Positions 10,451 to 22,190 of a DNA stretch of 64,000 nucleotides are shown here, in pieces. The DNA is from Clytia hemisphaerica (taxonomy: Eukaryota; Cnidaria; Hydrozoa; Leptothecata; Clytiidae): assembly GCA_902728285.1 (NCBI GenBank), contig CACVBU010001134.1:1097731-1161730 (forward strand), given 5' to 3'. Position numbers and translations under genes: made by a program. Each line of letters opens with the position of its first letter. Position 1 is the first letter of the stretch. The notes under the pieces are model-generated. The model had not been told where the DNA came from. It ran no database searches and saw only the letters and a program-made list of their open reading frames with translations.

Positions 10451-10835
10451 GGCTGTACGTACCAGTTGACTAAACTTTGAAGGAAACACCAGCATCAATT
10501 TTTATTTACTTTAATATGTTGATCTGGAAAAGAGAAAAATAAGCAAAGGATTGAAAATATATACAAGACTTGAAAAAAAGTCAAATGGTTGTGTTTAATT
10601 TAAAAGTGATCTTTTATTTAATTTCAAAACAATTTCGAGAATAATGTTTACCAAAATATTTTCTCAAAAGTCAATTAGAATGCTTCAGGTAATAGTAAGT
10701 TAGCCCTGGTTTGGTACACACATGTATACTAATACGGAATGTTTTGGAATCACAGGAGCAAAAGTGGTAAATAAAACAATAATGAAAATTTCACTCCGTT
10801 TTTTTTTTAACGTACATACGAGTGAAATGAAAGTG

Positions 10836-11051
10836 TTAACAAAAGTTAAATATGATAATTTGATTGAACAATCTTCTGAACTGCGCAATCTTTGGTTCAA
10901 TGTGTTTCCATAATTTTCCTTGATTTGCACGTTCCCAGATACCATCCATCAATGGATCAAATGTTCTTTCGAAAAGAAAAGCCCCAACTAGGATAGTAGC
11001 GGCAAAAGTGGATGTCCTTTTGAACACAGCATTGTATACGTTTTTAAGCAT
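10836..11051 (-). CDS. UQCR10: Cytochrome b-c1 complex subunit 9 (UQCR10)
   Basis: A single-exon, 71-aa protein. Residues 10-30 (FKRTSTFAATILVGAFLFER) carry the family signature RTSTFA..I.VG...FER.FD, including the single membrane helix. GKLWKHIEPKI near residue 48 matches the conserved C-terminal GKLWKHI. UQCR10 is the small inner-membrane subunit of respiratory complex III, which helps hold the Rieske and cytochrome c1 subunits together. The length is close to the ~63 aa norm; the last ~16 residues (after KIAQ) are longer and unlike relatives, so the true C terminus may differ. The start ATG is the only one that gives the family N terminus. It lies 385 bases upstream of the helical-repeat gene start on the same strand. 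Confidence 0.9.
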   Translation of the reverse strand: MLKNVYNAVFKRTSTFAATILVGAFLFERTFDPLMDGIWERANQGKLWKHIEPKIAQFRRLFNQIIIFNFC

Positions 11052-11183
11052 CTTGATTGGAGTTGATTTTTTAGTACTGCACTAAAATTAAAGATCTAAA
11101 AGCATGAGAGCATGGACATAGTTTGTACCCCCTTTTTTAATAGTAGGGATGCCAAATTTTCGGGAGGCCTTTTTGTAGGGGGC

Positions 11184-12365
11184 GGGCAGTTAGTCACACT
11201 AGGAAATCTAGCTTTCAGAAAAAACAACATCAGTCATCTACAAGATTTGCAACAAAAAGGATGAGAGTTACCTGAACCAAGTTCGCAAGACAATTAATTA
11301 AAAAATTGAAAGTTTGAAACAAAATAAAACGTTAAAACAAAATTAATCTTTGATACGCATTTTGGCGGGAAGCTAGTGTGACTAGCTGGCGGGGTACCAA
11401 TATTTCCCAAAAAAACTGGGGAGGGTGGAAATGTAGGGGGATCAAAATAAGAAATGGGGAGGGAATCAAAATAAGAAATGGGGGTTTATGAATTTTTGGT
11501 TTTTTAATTATATACAAATGGTCACATTGTGACAATTATGTCATTGTCGTGAAACTATTGACTTGTGACTGTATATATACTGTATTACTTGTCATTTTGG
11601 GGGTGCATTGAGCAAATTGCCTTCGAAACAGATTTTCTGTACAAAGAAAGGGGTAAGATTAACAGAAGGGGGATGAAATAAACCTAGGGGATTCATACTC
11701 CTCTGCACACTATGATGGAAGCAGATCAGAAAACTATAGAGTCCCATCAGTTAGTCACACTAGCGCCCCGCCGGAATGCATAACAAAGATTAATGCTGAG
11801 AAAGCGCTATATCGTTTACTCGCTAGCAAAAAATATACCACAAAACTTCTGAAAGAATTCATAAAAAATAACCCAGTGCTCTTTAATGAAATTAACATTT
11901 TCAAAAATTATGAGAAATTGCCTAAAATTTGAGCCATAGATGAAAAAATCTGAGCCAAGCCAACCTTGAAAACTAATTTGAAGATCAACTTCCCAAGAAA
12001 AAGATCTACGGGGGAGGCGGAACCCACCTAGATCCGCGCACTGCCTGATAGGCTATCTCCCGGATATTTTGCCGGACCTCAAATAATGACCCATTTACAT
12101 GTGCGTAATTGTTTTTACTTTAGCGTATAAACAAGGCCTTAAAAATCGAAGCGCTGTCTCGGGAATTGAATGACAAATTTTGGTTGGTTGATATTCTGGT
12201 TGCTGCACGTTTTATTTTGTTTCCAACTTTCAAGTTTTAATTAATATTGTCTTGCGAACTTTTTGATTCAGGTAACTTTCATCCTTGTTGTTGAAATGTA
12301 TCCTATAGATGACTGATGTTGTTTTTTCTGAAAGCTAGATTTCCTAGTGTGACTAACTGTTAAAT
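11184..12365. mobile_element. Inverted-repeat element, ends with TAGTCACACTAGGAAATC
   Basis: Bases 11184-11300 (gcagttagtcacactaggaa, gctttcagaaaaaacaacat, gttcgcaagacaat) recur as their reverse complement at about 12235-12365 (attgtcttgcgaac, tttttctgaaagctagattt, ctagtgtgactaactg). The interior includes shorter inverted copies. The same TAGTCACACTAG end motif recurs at 11755 and, with changes, near 11380 and 13960, showing a local family. No transposase seen. Confidence 0.65.
11748..12110 (+). repeat. Dispersed repeat, copy 1 (inverted copy at 16650-17045)
   Basis: Starts gttagtcacactagcgcccc and runs through ttgagccatagatgaaaaa, cccaagaaaaagatctacgg and aatgacccatttacat. The same string of motifs appears on the opposite strand at 16650-17045. 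Its first ~100 bases also match, inverted, 13870-13975. Confidence 0.8.
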
Positions 12366-12988
12366 GAGCTGAAAGGAACAGTGAAGGAAGAATGGTTGGG
12401 ATCAATGTCCACAGATGCAGCACTGCTAGTTTATGACAGTTAGGAACATTTGGCGAGTTCCTGTACGCAGCCGCAATCAAAAAAATCATAACAACACTCA
12501 TTAAAAAATGGCGTTCGTGTCTTTTCTCACTTTTTTTAGCCTAGACGATGTAACAAACAAAGTAAGTATAAGCACACTGTGCTTTTAATTGGCTGAAATT
12601 TTTTTTCGCGTTGGAAAAACTTATTCAAACTTTCAGCAAAGATTGACCAAACTGTTATAATGAAAATTAACCAGCGCATTTTTTATCTTCTTACCTTCTT
12701 CATCTTCATTGAAGCACTCAAGGTTTACTGAAGCTAAGCACATAAGATGTTCTTATAATTATTGATATTCACTGAAACACCGTTCGTTGTGCGCTGAGGT
12801 GGAGTGCGTGACGTAACTCGCGTGGCAACTAACTCGCCTTCTGTTGGAAGATCATATTGGGCGTTTTGGCGTTACCACCCTCGAAGCAGCGGGCGCCTCT
12901 GTCTTTCCGCAACTCTTTCCACCATTTTAGATGGCCTTAACAATAGATCCAAAAGGGCGCCATACGTGGCGCCATAATCTTAGAATAT

Positions 12989-13723
12989 AATAGACCTTTT
13001 CGCCTTTGCATCCGCCATATTGAATTGTATGCAAAAATTATGGTTGCCGAATTGCCGTGGTGAAATTCCCTTAGAAAGTATGCAAAACATATGCAAGTTT
13101 ACACAAAGATTAAAAAGACAACAAAGCATCTTATAAATAAATATTATAATCATTAGAACAATAAAAGATGGAATTTCTTAATCCAAAAGGAAATATTTAC
13201 AACAACAAAAGTCTTTTAGGAATTTGTTCTTAAAGACATTGCATATTCTGTTTTCATGCCATTAAAAAATTCCACGAAGACGGAGTACACTCATCAAACT
13301 TTCAAAACACGCAAACTGAAAGCAGTAATTATGACGTCACACTTCATCAATGTTTTGATTTGATCATTTGGGCGGCTCTATTCCCAGGAGAATAATTTGC
13401 CGTCAGCCCGATAAGGATTGTTTTTTACCTTCGCTGGGATTTTCAGTTTGAGTTTATGTCTAAGTTAATGGTTTTTTTGAAGTGCTTGTTCTAAGAGATG
13501 AGTGAATATAATTGTTTTTAGTTTTCAAAAGAAGCAAATTTAATCTTTCTTCTACAAGATTACACTTTAATATAATGCCAATTATGCATGTAAGTTTTTA
13601 TTTAATACTTTCTTTTTGCATATGTTTTGCATACTTTCTAAGGGAATTTCACCACGGCAATTCGGCAACCATAATTTTTGCATACAATTCAATATGGCGG
13701 ACGCAAAGGCGAAAAGGTCTATT
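12989..13723. mobile_element. MITE with ~108-bp terminal inverted repeats
   Basis: The left end AATAGACCTTTTCGCCTTTG (12989-13096) and right end CAAAGGCGAAAAGGTCTATT (13616-13723) are near-perfect inverted repeats of about 108 bp. They include the words GGTTGCCGAATTGCCGTGG and TATGCAAAACATATGCAA. The interior is unique and non-coding. The outermost ATAGACCTTTT is shared with the small element at 15638-15822. Confidence 0.9.
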
Positions 13724-13864
13724 TGTTTTGGTCTCCGGCTTTGGGAAGTAGCAATGTTTTTGGTTGTTTTCGATGGGAAATGGTAAGAAACTTAAGTTTA
13801 CAAGTCATTTAGTTTTTGTTGGCTTATAGAATGGCAGTATCCTGGATGGTTTCCCTAACTGTAT

Positions 13865-13980
13865 GAGTATATATTTTTTTGCTTGAGAGTCAAGTAAACG
13901 ATATAGCGCTTTCGCAGCATTAATCTTTGATACGCATTTTGGTGGGACGCTAGTGTGGCTAACTGTTTAACATAGCGTCT
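13865..13980 (-). repeat. Inverted partial copy of the 11748 repeat
   Basis: Contains gtaaacgatatagcgctttc and gcattaatctttgatacgca, the reverse complement of 11755-11850. Confidence 0.8.
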
Positions 13981-13981
13981 T

Positions 13982-14196
13982 TTCAATTTCCTTTATAACT
14001 GCTCAGAAAGTTTGCCATCCTCTGCGATCCAGTTGCCTAAGATTTTGACGTAGCTTGCAACTCTTTCAATCTTTCCTCTTTTGACATCCATATCCAGCTC
14101 TTGAACCTCCTCTTTCCTCTTTCCGGTTTTAATTATCAGGTAATTTGTTTTTCCCGTGTTGAAAGTGAACCCAAGTAGTTTTGGGGAGAACAACAA
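13982..14196 (-). mobile_element. Non-LTR reverse transcriptase relic
   Basis: The minus-strand frame reads FTFNTGKTNYLIIKTGKR...EEVQE...VKRGKIERVASYVKILGNWIAEDGKL. This is the stretch around RT palm/thumb in LINE elements, where N.GKT..M..K and YLG..I...G.. are typical. The fragment is ~70 aa, has no complete catalytic motif and is flanked by other repeats. It may come from the same element family as the relic at 17040-17251. Confidence 0.7.
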
Positions 14197-14942
14197 AATT
14201 TTGGATTTTTGTCGTCCCCAATGTCATCCCTGATAATCTGATTTTGCCATTCAAGAATGAAAGCATAATAGAAAAAAATCTTCATAAAGAACAAAGCAGG
14301 TATACAGAAATAAAAAGAAAAGAGTTTAAAAATAAGAAATTTGACAAAATTATACTAAAAGAAAATCAAAAATGAAAAAGAATCGGACAGCAACTTCGAC
14401 GCCATTTTTCCAGCTTGAAAACTTCACTTACTTTACTGCTCTGTCGGCGGTCGTCAAAATGCGCGCGGGTAAGCTATGGACTTTAGACTGATTAAATTGC
14501 AGAATGTTGGTTCTGTAAAATGTAAAATATATAATGGTTGGACTTTGACCCGCTTCTTGCCTTTGACGTCATTTTTGCTGCGAACTTGACTGGGAGAAGA
14601 TAGCTCGTGTTCGAATTTCATAATAAATCAGTTTTTCAGTCAAATTCCAATCCTGTTTGTTCTGTCTCTACTCAAAATTTTTCATGGTAAGTCGGTAAGT
14701 ATTTTGTATAGCAAATTCATATTTTTGGGGAATATTTTTCTGATCGACAGTGCATTGGAAATGCATGTATATGACTATGAGTGACTATGATGGCCACTTT
14801 TATGCACCACCCGTTGTGTGCAACACCTCTTGTATGCCTGGTTTTGTTTTGTTTTGTTTTTTATTAATTTTCATTTTCAGGAATAGCAAACAGAAATTAA
14901 GAAATAGTGGTACGGTACTCCAGCATAAAATTTTCCAAATGA

Positions 14943-16083
14943 TTGTAATAGAGGGGGGTTCCCAGTGCACGAACGAGCGTCTTTGAACTTGAAAAAAACA
15001 ACCAAAACAAACTTCTATAGAACTTCCTTTGTGCAGCAGAATCCTCAAACTATCCCTTGCAATCTCTCCAAAAATTAAAATAAACGGAGCACTAGAACAA
15101 TAACAAACCAATTTTGAACAAGACCAAGTAAAATAATCACGAAATTCGGGATTTTTGTAAACATGGCTGATCGCGAGAGAAAATGTTTTTTATAAGAGAA
15201 TTTGCGCAAGAAGAGTTCTGAAAATGACTTTCCTCTTTTAAAAACCTGTTATCTTCCATCACACAAAATTTCATTGAAACATGTTAGCTTATTAATTCAA
15301 AATCAATAGAAACATATCACCAGTAGTTGATATAAAAAAGGTTCCAGTTCGCGAACGGTCCGAACACCATATTCAAAATGAACCCATTGCAACGTCAAAA
15401 CATGCGAAAGCGCTGGTGATCTCAATTAAAAAAGAAGACACTACATTGCCACGCTTTTCAATGAGCAAAAAAACTTGAAAAAGAAAACAAAAAAATGGAC
15501 GACAAGAAAATATTTACAAAAATAAACAGGTTAGTAAAACGCTAAAGTTCTTATAAAAAAGATGCTTTTTTGGTGAAAAAGCGCATGGCTTTGAAAAGTT
15601 CAAATACCCTTGTATTATCTCAGAAGAGAGTTAAAGTATAGACCTTTTTTCAAAGAGGACATCCTGTTGAATAATTTTGTATTCCAGCCATAAAAACAAT
15701 GATAGAGCCATGCATAATTTCTGTATCATGTATATTGTATATATTATGCATGGTTTTATCATTGTTTTTCTGCTGGACTACATAATTATTCAACAGGGTG
15801 GCCTCTTTGAAAAAAGGTCTATTACCTGCGAGCGGAGCTCTAATTTTCTCTTTCAAAAGATCGTTCGCGCACTGGTTTGCTCGTTCGCGCACTGGGTCCC
15901 AATAGCGCTCGCTTTAACGACTTATTATTCCAAGAAGAAGCCTTCAAATAATAAAGTGAAAACAAACTGAAAGAAGGACTTCAAGCTTGTTTACGAGATG
16001 GACAAAAAGGATTTATGTAAAAACCAAAAGTAAGAGAAAAGAGAAAAATAAGTTTGCCGTTCGTGCACTGGGTACCCCCTCTA
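14943..16083. mobile_element. Element with TIR tagagggggttcccagtgca, containing a nested MITE
   Basis: The left end (aatagaggggggttcccagtgcacgaacg type) and right end (cgttcgtgcactgggtaccccctcta) are inverted over about 30 bp. Further GTTCGCGCACTGG words occur near 15350 and 15860-15890. The MITE at 15638-15822 has landed inside. No transposase frame is recognised. Confidence 0.7.
15638..15822. mobile_element. Small MITE (185 bp), TIR atagaccttttttcaaagag
   Basis: The left (ATAGACCTTTTTTCAAAGAGG, then CCTGTTGAATAATT) and right (AATTATTCAACAGG, then CCTCTTTGAAAAAAGGTCTAT) ends are inverted. ATGCATAATttct/ATTATGCATGG forms an inner palindrome, so nearly the whole element can fold into one hairpin. 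Confidence 0.9.
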
Positions 16084-16649
16084 CCTCTAACACTGAATAA
16101 ATTGAACAGGAATCAAACGCAATCGAATAATTGCCACTCAATTGTCGGGCGCAATCGAGTCATAATCGAATATTACCCAGCATCTTCCGTTCGATTGCTT
16201 TGATTGCTTCAATTATGTTTGATTGTATTTATTCGATTATATTAGCTCAGGCATCGAAATAAGGGATAGAAAGTGCATCGCAATTTTTTGATAAGCATGA
16301 TTTTGCATCCTAAAATAGATCAATTTTCAATTTTTAGCTTGTATGTAAGTATCCTAAAACGCATCGCAAATAGCGAAATGAGATATGCTAATTCGATCCC
16401 TGTAGCTTGTATTTGATTATATATGTTCAATTACGTTCAATCTGTCAATTGGTCTAAATCTCTAAGAGGATGGGCTTAAAAATTGCAATCAATCTTATTG
16501 AACATTATCGTAATGAAACATAATCAAATATTACCCAGGAATCGTCCGTTTGATTGTGATTCGATTAGGTTACAATAAAAAATATGTTGCGTTCGGGTCG
16601 TCAAAATCATGTCAATATTCAGCAACGTGGTAGGGCCAATATCCTGGGA

Positions 16650-17045
16650 CCGAAATTAAGGGCCGCTTTACATTGTATATAAATGGGTCAGTATTTGAGG
16701 TCTTGCAAAAACTTAACTTAAGAAATAGCCTATCCGGTGATGCACGGATGTAGGTGGGTGTCTTCTCCCCTGTGTCTTTTCCCCGTAGATCTTTTTCTTG
16801 GGAAGTTGTTCTTCAAATTAGTTTTCAGGGTTGGCTCAGATCAATGTTTTTCATCTATGGCTCAAATTTTAGGTAATTTCTCATAGTTTTGAAAATGTTA
16901 ATTTCATTATTTATTTTGTCATAAAACCATAAAAGTTTTTAGGCGCATTATTTTTGCGTGTGAGTCAAGTAAATGATAAATAAAGCGCTTTTGCAGCATT
17001 AATCTTTGATATGATGTGCATTCCCGTGGGATGCTAGTGTTTTTT
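16650..17045 (-). repeat. Dispersed repeat, copy 2 (inverted relative to 11748-12110)
   Basis: Reverse complement of the motif series at 11748-12110, including ccccgtagatctttttcttg, catctatggctcaaatttta and gcattaatctttgat. It overlaps the start of the RT relic on its right. Confidence 0.8.
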
Positions 17046-17251
17046 TTATAAAACTCAACGAGACGATCAAAAAAAATTGGGCTTTTCCAGAATCCAGTTG
17101 GGATATTGTCAAGACCGAAAGATTTGTCATTTGAAAATGATTTGACACTTTTAGTGAGCCCATCTAAGGTAAAAAGAGAGGTGGAAATACCAAGCTCATC
17201 GAAAATTTGGGTGATCATTTCAACCTGTAAGTTCAATATTTTGTCTTCCAT
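17040..17251 (-). mobile_element. Non-LTR reverse transcriptase relic (N-terminal palm part)
   Basis: The minus-strand frame reads EMITQIFDELGIS..., ...VKSFSNDKSFGLDNIPTGFWKSPIFFDRLVEFY. The K.S.G.D.IP..FWK block is the hallmark of the RT fingers/palm in LINE elements. It is truncated at both ends. Confidence 0.75.
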
Positions 17252-17504
17252 GTATCAGATATGAGATAATGTGAATTTGAGATAGAATCATTTTCTCCTG
17301 AATAAACATTTCCTCAGCATTGATGAGCTAGGTATACCCAGACCCAGTCACTTTTGAGCATTTAGCAGGTGTTTTCCTTGTAGGACGAGTTTGGTGTTTT
17401 TTCTTCACACCTTTGAGTGCCTTACACACATGAAAGAAGGTTATTTTCAAAGTTGAAAAAACTTCTTGCTGGGCCAGATAAATTTGATAAAGAAAAAGTG
17501 AAAA

Positions 17505-17990
17505 CTATAAATTAAATTTTATTCATTTCTTGACGTTTCGGTGTCTTCTTTGCACCATGATAACAAGTATAGTAAAAAAATTCAAATCAAAAACCAAACT
17601 CAACAAAATCAAACCTCCGTGGTTACAACTCACATAATGACTGAAAATCATGATTTTTCCATAATATAATATGAAAGTTTTGAATAATAGTAATCATCGG
17701 ATTGATGAAGAGCTTTATATAAAAGAAATACTGAGCATAAGGGAGCTCAAACTGGACTTTAATGAGCGCGTCTCTTCATCCCCCTTGAGCTCTTTTAAGA
17801 TGTATGTGTTCCTTTGTAAAATCTAACAACTTGTAATTACCTGGTAGTAATTTTTAAATTTTTTGATTTTTTGAATGTTGTAAATTGAAATTCGATTTGA
17901 TTCTTTTTTTACTATACTTGTGATCATGGTGCAAAGAAGACACCGAAACGTCAAGAAATGAATAAAATTAAATTTCTAGTTTTCCCTTAT
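17505..17990. mobile_element. Inverted-repeat element, TIR with tgacgtttcggtgtcttctt
   Basis: The left part (aaattttattcatttcttgacgtttcggtgtcttctttgcaccatgat...actatagt, ~75 bp) and right part (its reverse complement ending gaatgaataaaatt near 17975) flank ~320 bp of non-coding sequence. Confidence 0.85.
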
Positions 17991-18440
17991 TTTCAAAGAT
18001 GTTTTTCTTTTTGATTTTTTGCTTTGGGTAAAGAGAGAGACTGACTTCCTCATTAACCTTGATCAGTGTTTGTATTTGTCGATTTGTTCACGGGATCATC
18101 ATCTGGCTTAGAGAGTAGGTCAATTATATTTTTCACCTCAATGATGTAAAACAAAGATCAGAGTTGGTATAAAGCTGCTGCCAGTCTAGCATTCCAAACA
18201 CTGTTTGAACAAGAATATAATCAATTTGGGATTTGCCTCCAGATGGGTTTTGAAAATACCAAAGTTTTGAAGTTTTGTGAAAGTGGTAGAGAATAACCGA
18301 AATTGCTATAATAGTCTTGTCATATTTTTAATTTTTGTTAGAAAAGTCAAGAAATTTTAAGTAATTATACAGACTTTTTTATTTGAAAACTAGCTTTAAG
18401 ACATTCACTTTAACTTTTCTAATTCTAGATATTTTTAAGG

Positions 18441-21400
18441 ATGAGGCGAAAAGAAAGTTGGGTTAATCTTACGAGAAATAAATTGGAGAATCTTCTTCAT
18501 CATCATATACCAAAATCAACACGATATGATTCAGATAAATTGCCACCAAGGATACAGAAAAATGGTATATCTGTAGCAGCCCGTGTTGTTGGGAACGAAA
18601 TTAGAAATTTTACTAAAAAGACTACAGGGAAAGACTTGGCACAATTGAGAAATAGCCGAACAAGGCAATTAATGTTGACAAAATTCTCAGCAATAAGAGT
18701 AGCAGTAACAAATAAACAAACTCAATATCAGTTGTTAGCGTTAGCTTGTGATACTGGATCGAATCTTGTGACATCATTATCGCCAGAAGGGCCAGAGTGT
18801 GATTACAATTTTAAAAAGAATTCTTTTATGAGAGACTTTATTGCTCAATATCACCAACAATGTTCGGACTTTCAAACAGTTCCCGATTTAAAGCCACCCC
18901 TTAAATTAAAAAATAGAGACAAAATTTTATCACAACTGGAACAAAAGCCCAAAATATCTGAGGTTGCAGTACAGCGATGTCGTTGTGAGTCTATAATAGA
19001 AGATGAAAAGAAAGCCAATAAATTGAATTTCCTTGGATGTTGGTTACATAAAGGGATAGATGAAGATGAAGTTGAAAAGTAAGTTTATTGTTTATCAATC
19101 ATAAATTGTTTGTTTATGTTTTTTAGCAAAACACGCTAGTGGTGTAATTGAAAATTGGTGGGCAAAGTTTCGTTTTGAATATCAATGAGCGCTTTGATTG
19201 AAAGATACAAGAACGATCATGTTTATATAATATTATAAGGTTATATTTTTTATTTTAGTTATTGGAATGAAAATGTATCTCATTTTTTGCAAGAAAACAA
19301 AAAGCAACTTCATCAAAACCCCAACAATGAATGGTCACATTTTCTGGACAATGAAAAATATGCAGTCTTCAGGAGGAGACTGAATTGTGGACTTTATGAA
19401 TACAGAGGTACAAATTAGTTTTGAATGTTTTTGAATCTGGTTGAAGTGTTTTTCTAACTCATTCGGTTGAAATGTGCTTGTTCAACTAATTCCTGTCTAG
19501 ATTGTGTATTTTGTAGGTATACTATGACAGGCACAGTGTCGGGATGAAAAACTGCAGGATCATAAATTTTAAGTTGTATATTATTATCCTTGTTTTCTTT
19601 TAGTTCAAGCAACCTTTCCAGATATATCCGCCCAAAAATTATTTCAGACTCAGGTTTGTTCCTTTATCAAGTTTTAAACATTTTGCATTTTGGTTTTGAA
19701 ACAAGATTTTCCTTGACAAATTTTCCTTTTCATTTAATTTCCTAAAGCTCCTTTTTGTTTTAATTTTTTCGGCACTTTTGATAGCCAATATCTCTATATA
19801 AATGCTACAATGTTATCATATAATTCTCTCCTCTTTTATCAGGTGGATGGTCCTTACAGGCGGAAATGGGACGATTATGTTCTCCAACTAGACGTTGTTG
19901 ACAGTGACAAACAAACATCCACTGATCTTGTGCACTGGGTCACTAAATGTCCATACCCTTTCTCTACCAGAGAATATATTTATCTTCGAAGGAGCAAGGT
20001 AAGGCAAATTTTATGCTTGAAGGTTGAGGGGTAAACTAATAACGTTTGAAATTATTTCTTGGGGTCAGTTTGGTAAGAGTTTGTTTAAAAAAGACTATTA
20101 ATTGCTGTGATAGTGCAATCTTGTTGTTGCTCTAACCGTCACAAAGAACTTTAAAATTGTCTATCATTTTGGAGCTTTACGCTAAGCTTTTCATTGTTTC
20201 TCTTCTTTTTTTTTAGATTGACCTTGAAAAAAAGTTTATGCTTTTGTACTCGAAAGCAACAGTTAACACAGACATACCTAAAGACAAACAGGTCGAGCGA
20301 GTTGAAACGTATGTTTCCAAACTGATCATCAAACCACATCAAGAATTTGATAAGGTATCTAAATCCCTTTAAAGTACTTTCAACAGACTTTCTTATCTTC
20401 TTATCGTTGTACAGACATGTTTTGTTTTTCTATGATGTAATTTCTACAAACATTGCATCATATTTTTGGCTGAATCACTGTCATTGACATATGACACTGC
20501 GTTTAAAAAAAAATCGTTAGTTCTACCTACTGTCAGACAGACAGACCTCGATGAGTGTTTGAAAGTTGTTTCGAGTCTTTTCCAAATAGGAAATACTGCA
20601 AGTGACATTTGTGAATTTAATGTGCTTCTAAAAGACACTGCTATCAACTAAATATTAGGATTCTAAGCGTTCCAAACTCTAGTTATATCTAATAAAAATG
20701 AAATTTTCTTGACTCAAGAATTCTTTGAGAATAAGGTCCAATAGGTTTTTACATCTTGAAAAATGATTTTTGAAAAACAAAATTTTTATACTTTCAGAAA
20801 ACTTAATCTTTTTTCGTCCACTTTCTAGAATGGATGCGATTTCCTGTTGACGTATTACGACGACCCGAAAATGATGTTGCCGCAACGAGTGCTTGACGTG
20901 GCAGCATCAAAAGGTAAGTTTCAAAGATTGGATTCCAGTAAAGAGGTTTAATATTGAAATTCCAGTAACGGTTTTAATCGTGTTGATAAGGGTTTTGTGT
21001 TAATCTCGATTGGTCACCATAGCTCAACCTTTATCGATCACTGCCGTGCTCAAAAGCTAATGTCAAGCGTATCCCCGTTTTAGCTGACTTGTAACAGGTA
21101 TTTGAAGGTCAATTGCTTTAAGCCAATCTAAGGTACATCCAAGTATAAGCTGATTTCGAGGCTGATTTTGAGACTTGAAGGCGATTCTTTATAACCCAAT
21201 CGGTTTTGACCTGAAAGCTTCTTTTTCGATAGCCATTTACTAGAAAGTAGGGAAGGGCGCCACTTTTTCTCCCTGGATTGCTCTACTAACCCTTGATTGT
21301 TCTCCGATTGCCGAGCATTAAGCAGATAGGCATCCAGTACCAGGACTAAGTACAAGGTCTTCGCTATGACCCGGCCGTCAGGGATTGAACCCATGAGCTT

Positions 21401-21543
21401 GTGCATTGTAGCCGAATGCAATGCTCTATTTTTGTAGTAGTAGTTCAACTCCTTTTTAAACTTTTTCAGGAATATCACAATCAATGTTGAGAATGTATCG
21501 TGCAGCAGTTATGCTGAATGAGATGGGGAAAAAGGAGAAATGA
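18441..21543 (+). CDS. STARD7: StAR-related lipid transfer protein 7 (STARD7), seven coding exons
   Basis: Exons 18441-19078, 19259-19407, 19604-19653, 19843-19998, 20217-20354, 20829-20913 and 21470-21543 have GT..AG borders and matching phases; they give 429 aa and a TGA stop. The START domain covers about residues 235-415. It includes FRRRLNCGLYEYR, then YRRKWDDYVLQLDVVD, HWVTKCPYPFSTREYIYLRR and FLLTYYDDPKMMLPQRV, which match the STARD7/PCTP group. Known role: phosphatidylcholine transfer to mitochondria. The first exon encodes a basic N-terminal region of 212 aa, longer than in vertebrates (total ~370 aa), with no clear mitochondrial presequence. An in-frame acceptor 12 bases before the ATG (18427-18428) means a 5' UTR or extra N-terminal exon may exist. 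The second exon starts in the middle of an Asn codon. Confidence 0.93.
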
Positions 21544-22190
21544 AAAAAAAGCCCTAAAGAAATTCAATGGAAAGAGTGGTTTGATCGTTAGTGCTTTCGA
21601 GCAAAGTAGAAGTTGATTCTTCTACAGATCTTAGGTGATTAGAAAGGACATTCCACATACAAGCAGCTGCTTTTAGAGAATCTCTGATGATATTATGATA
21701 TAGCCGCATAATTCAAACCCGGTTATGTCTAGTGCTTTCTCGTCCTATGGACCTGTACTAACTCACGTGAACTATATCTTTTGGCTAGCTGAGTACCTCA
21801 CCAGGATAGCCCTTTCAAAATCAGAGGAAGTGATCTCGCGGCTTATTGCAATTGCAAGGTGATAAGTAGTATGACGAAGTATGACTCGCGCTACATTCTT
21901 GAGATGAATAAAAAAGAACCTATATCTAATGTGATACTTGTTGTTCCGGTGGTGCATTGAGTGGCTGTTACATGTTGCCTCAATTTCTTTGACTAGAAAA
22001 ATTTTCCTACATATTTTTATGCATAGAATTTTTAACACTTAGTTTTTTTTTCAAATATTTCGTATTATTGTAAAGCATGTAGGTTTTCAGTGCATACATG
22101 CACTTTCTTTGGAATAATGATATTTTGTGTCTTGTATTTTTGTGAATGAGATTATTTTAGAAATAAATTGTTGAAAAATGAAATTATATT
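21544..22190 (+). other. Likely STARD7 3' UTR
   Basis: AT-rich sequence after the STARD7 stop, with candidate AATAAA poly(A) signals at 21907-21912 and 22162-22167. Which one is used cannot be told from sequence. Confidence 0.45.

Larger units (their letters stand above)
11052..18440. other. Repeat-rich intergenic region between UQCR10 and STARD7
   Basis: About 7.4 kb without a cellular gene that I can support. It is made of the MITEs, inverted copies and reverse-transcriptase relics listed separately, plus TTCGATTG-rich sequence at 16085-16600 and AT-rich filler. Small open frames here (for example 12268-12501, 13512-13751, 14750-14986) have no recognisable domain. The stretch 18000-18427 is the likely 5' flank and possible 5' UTR intron of STARD7. 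Confidence 0.6.
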
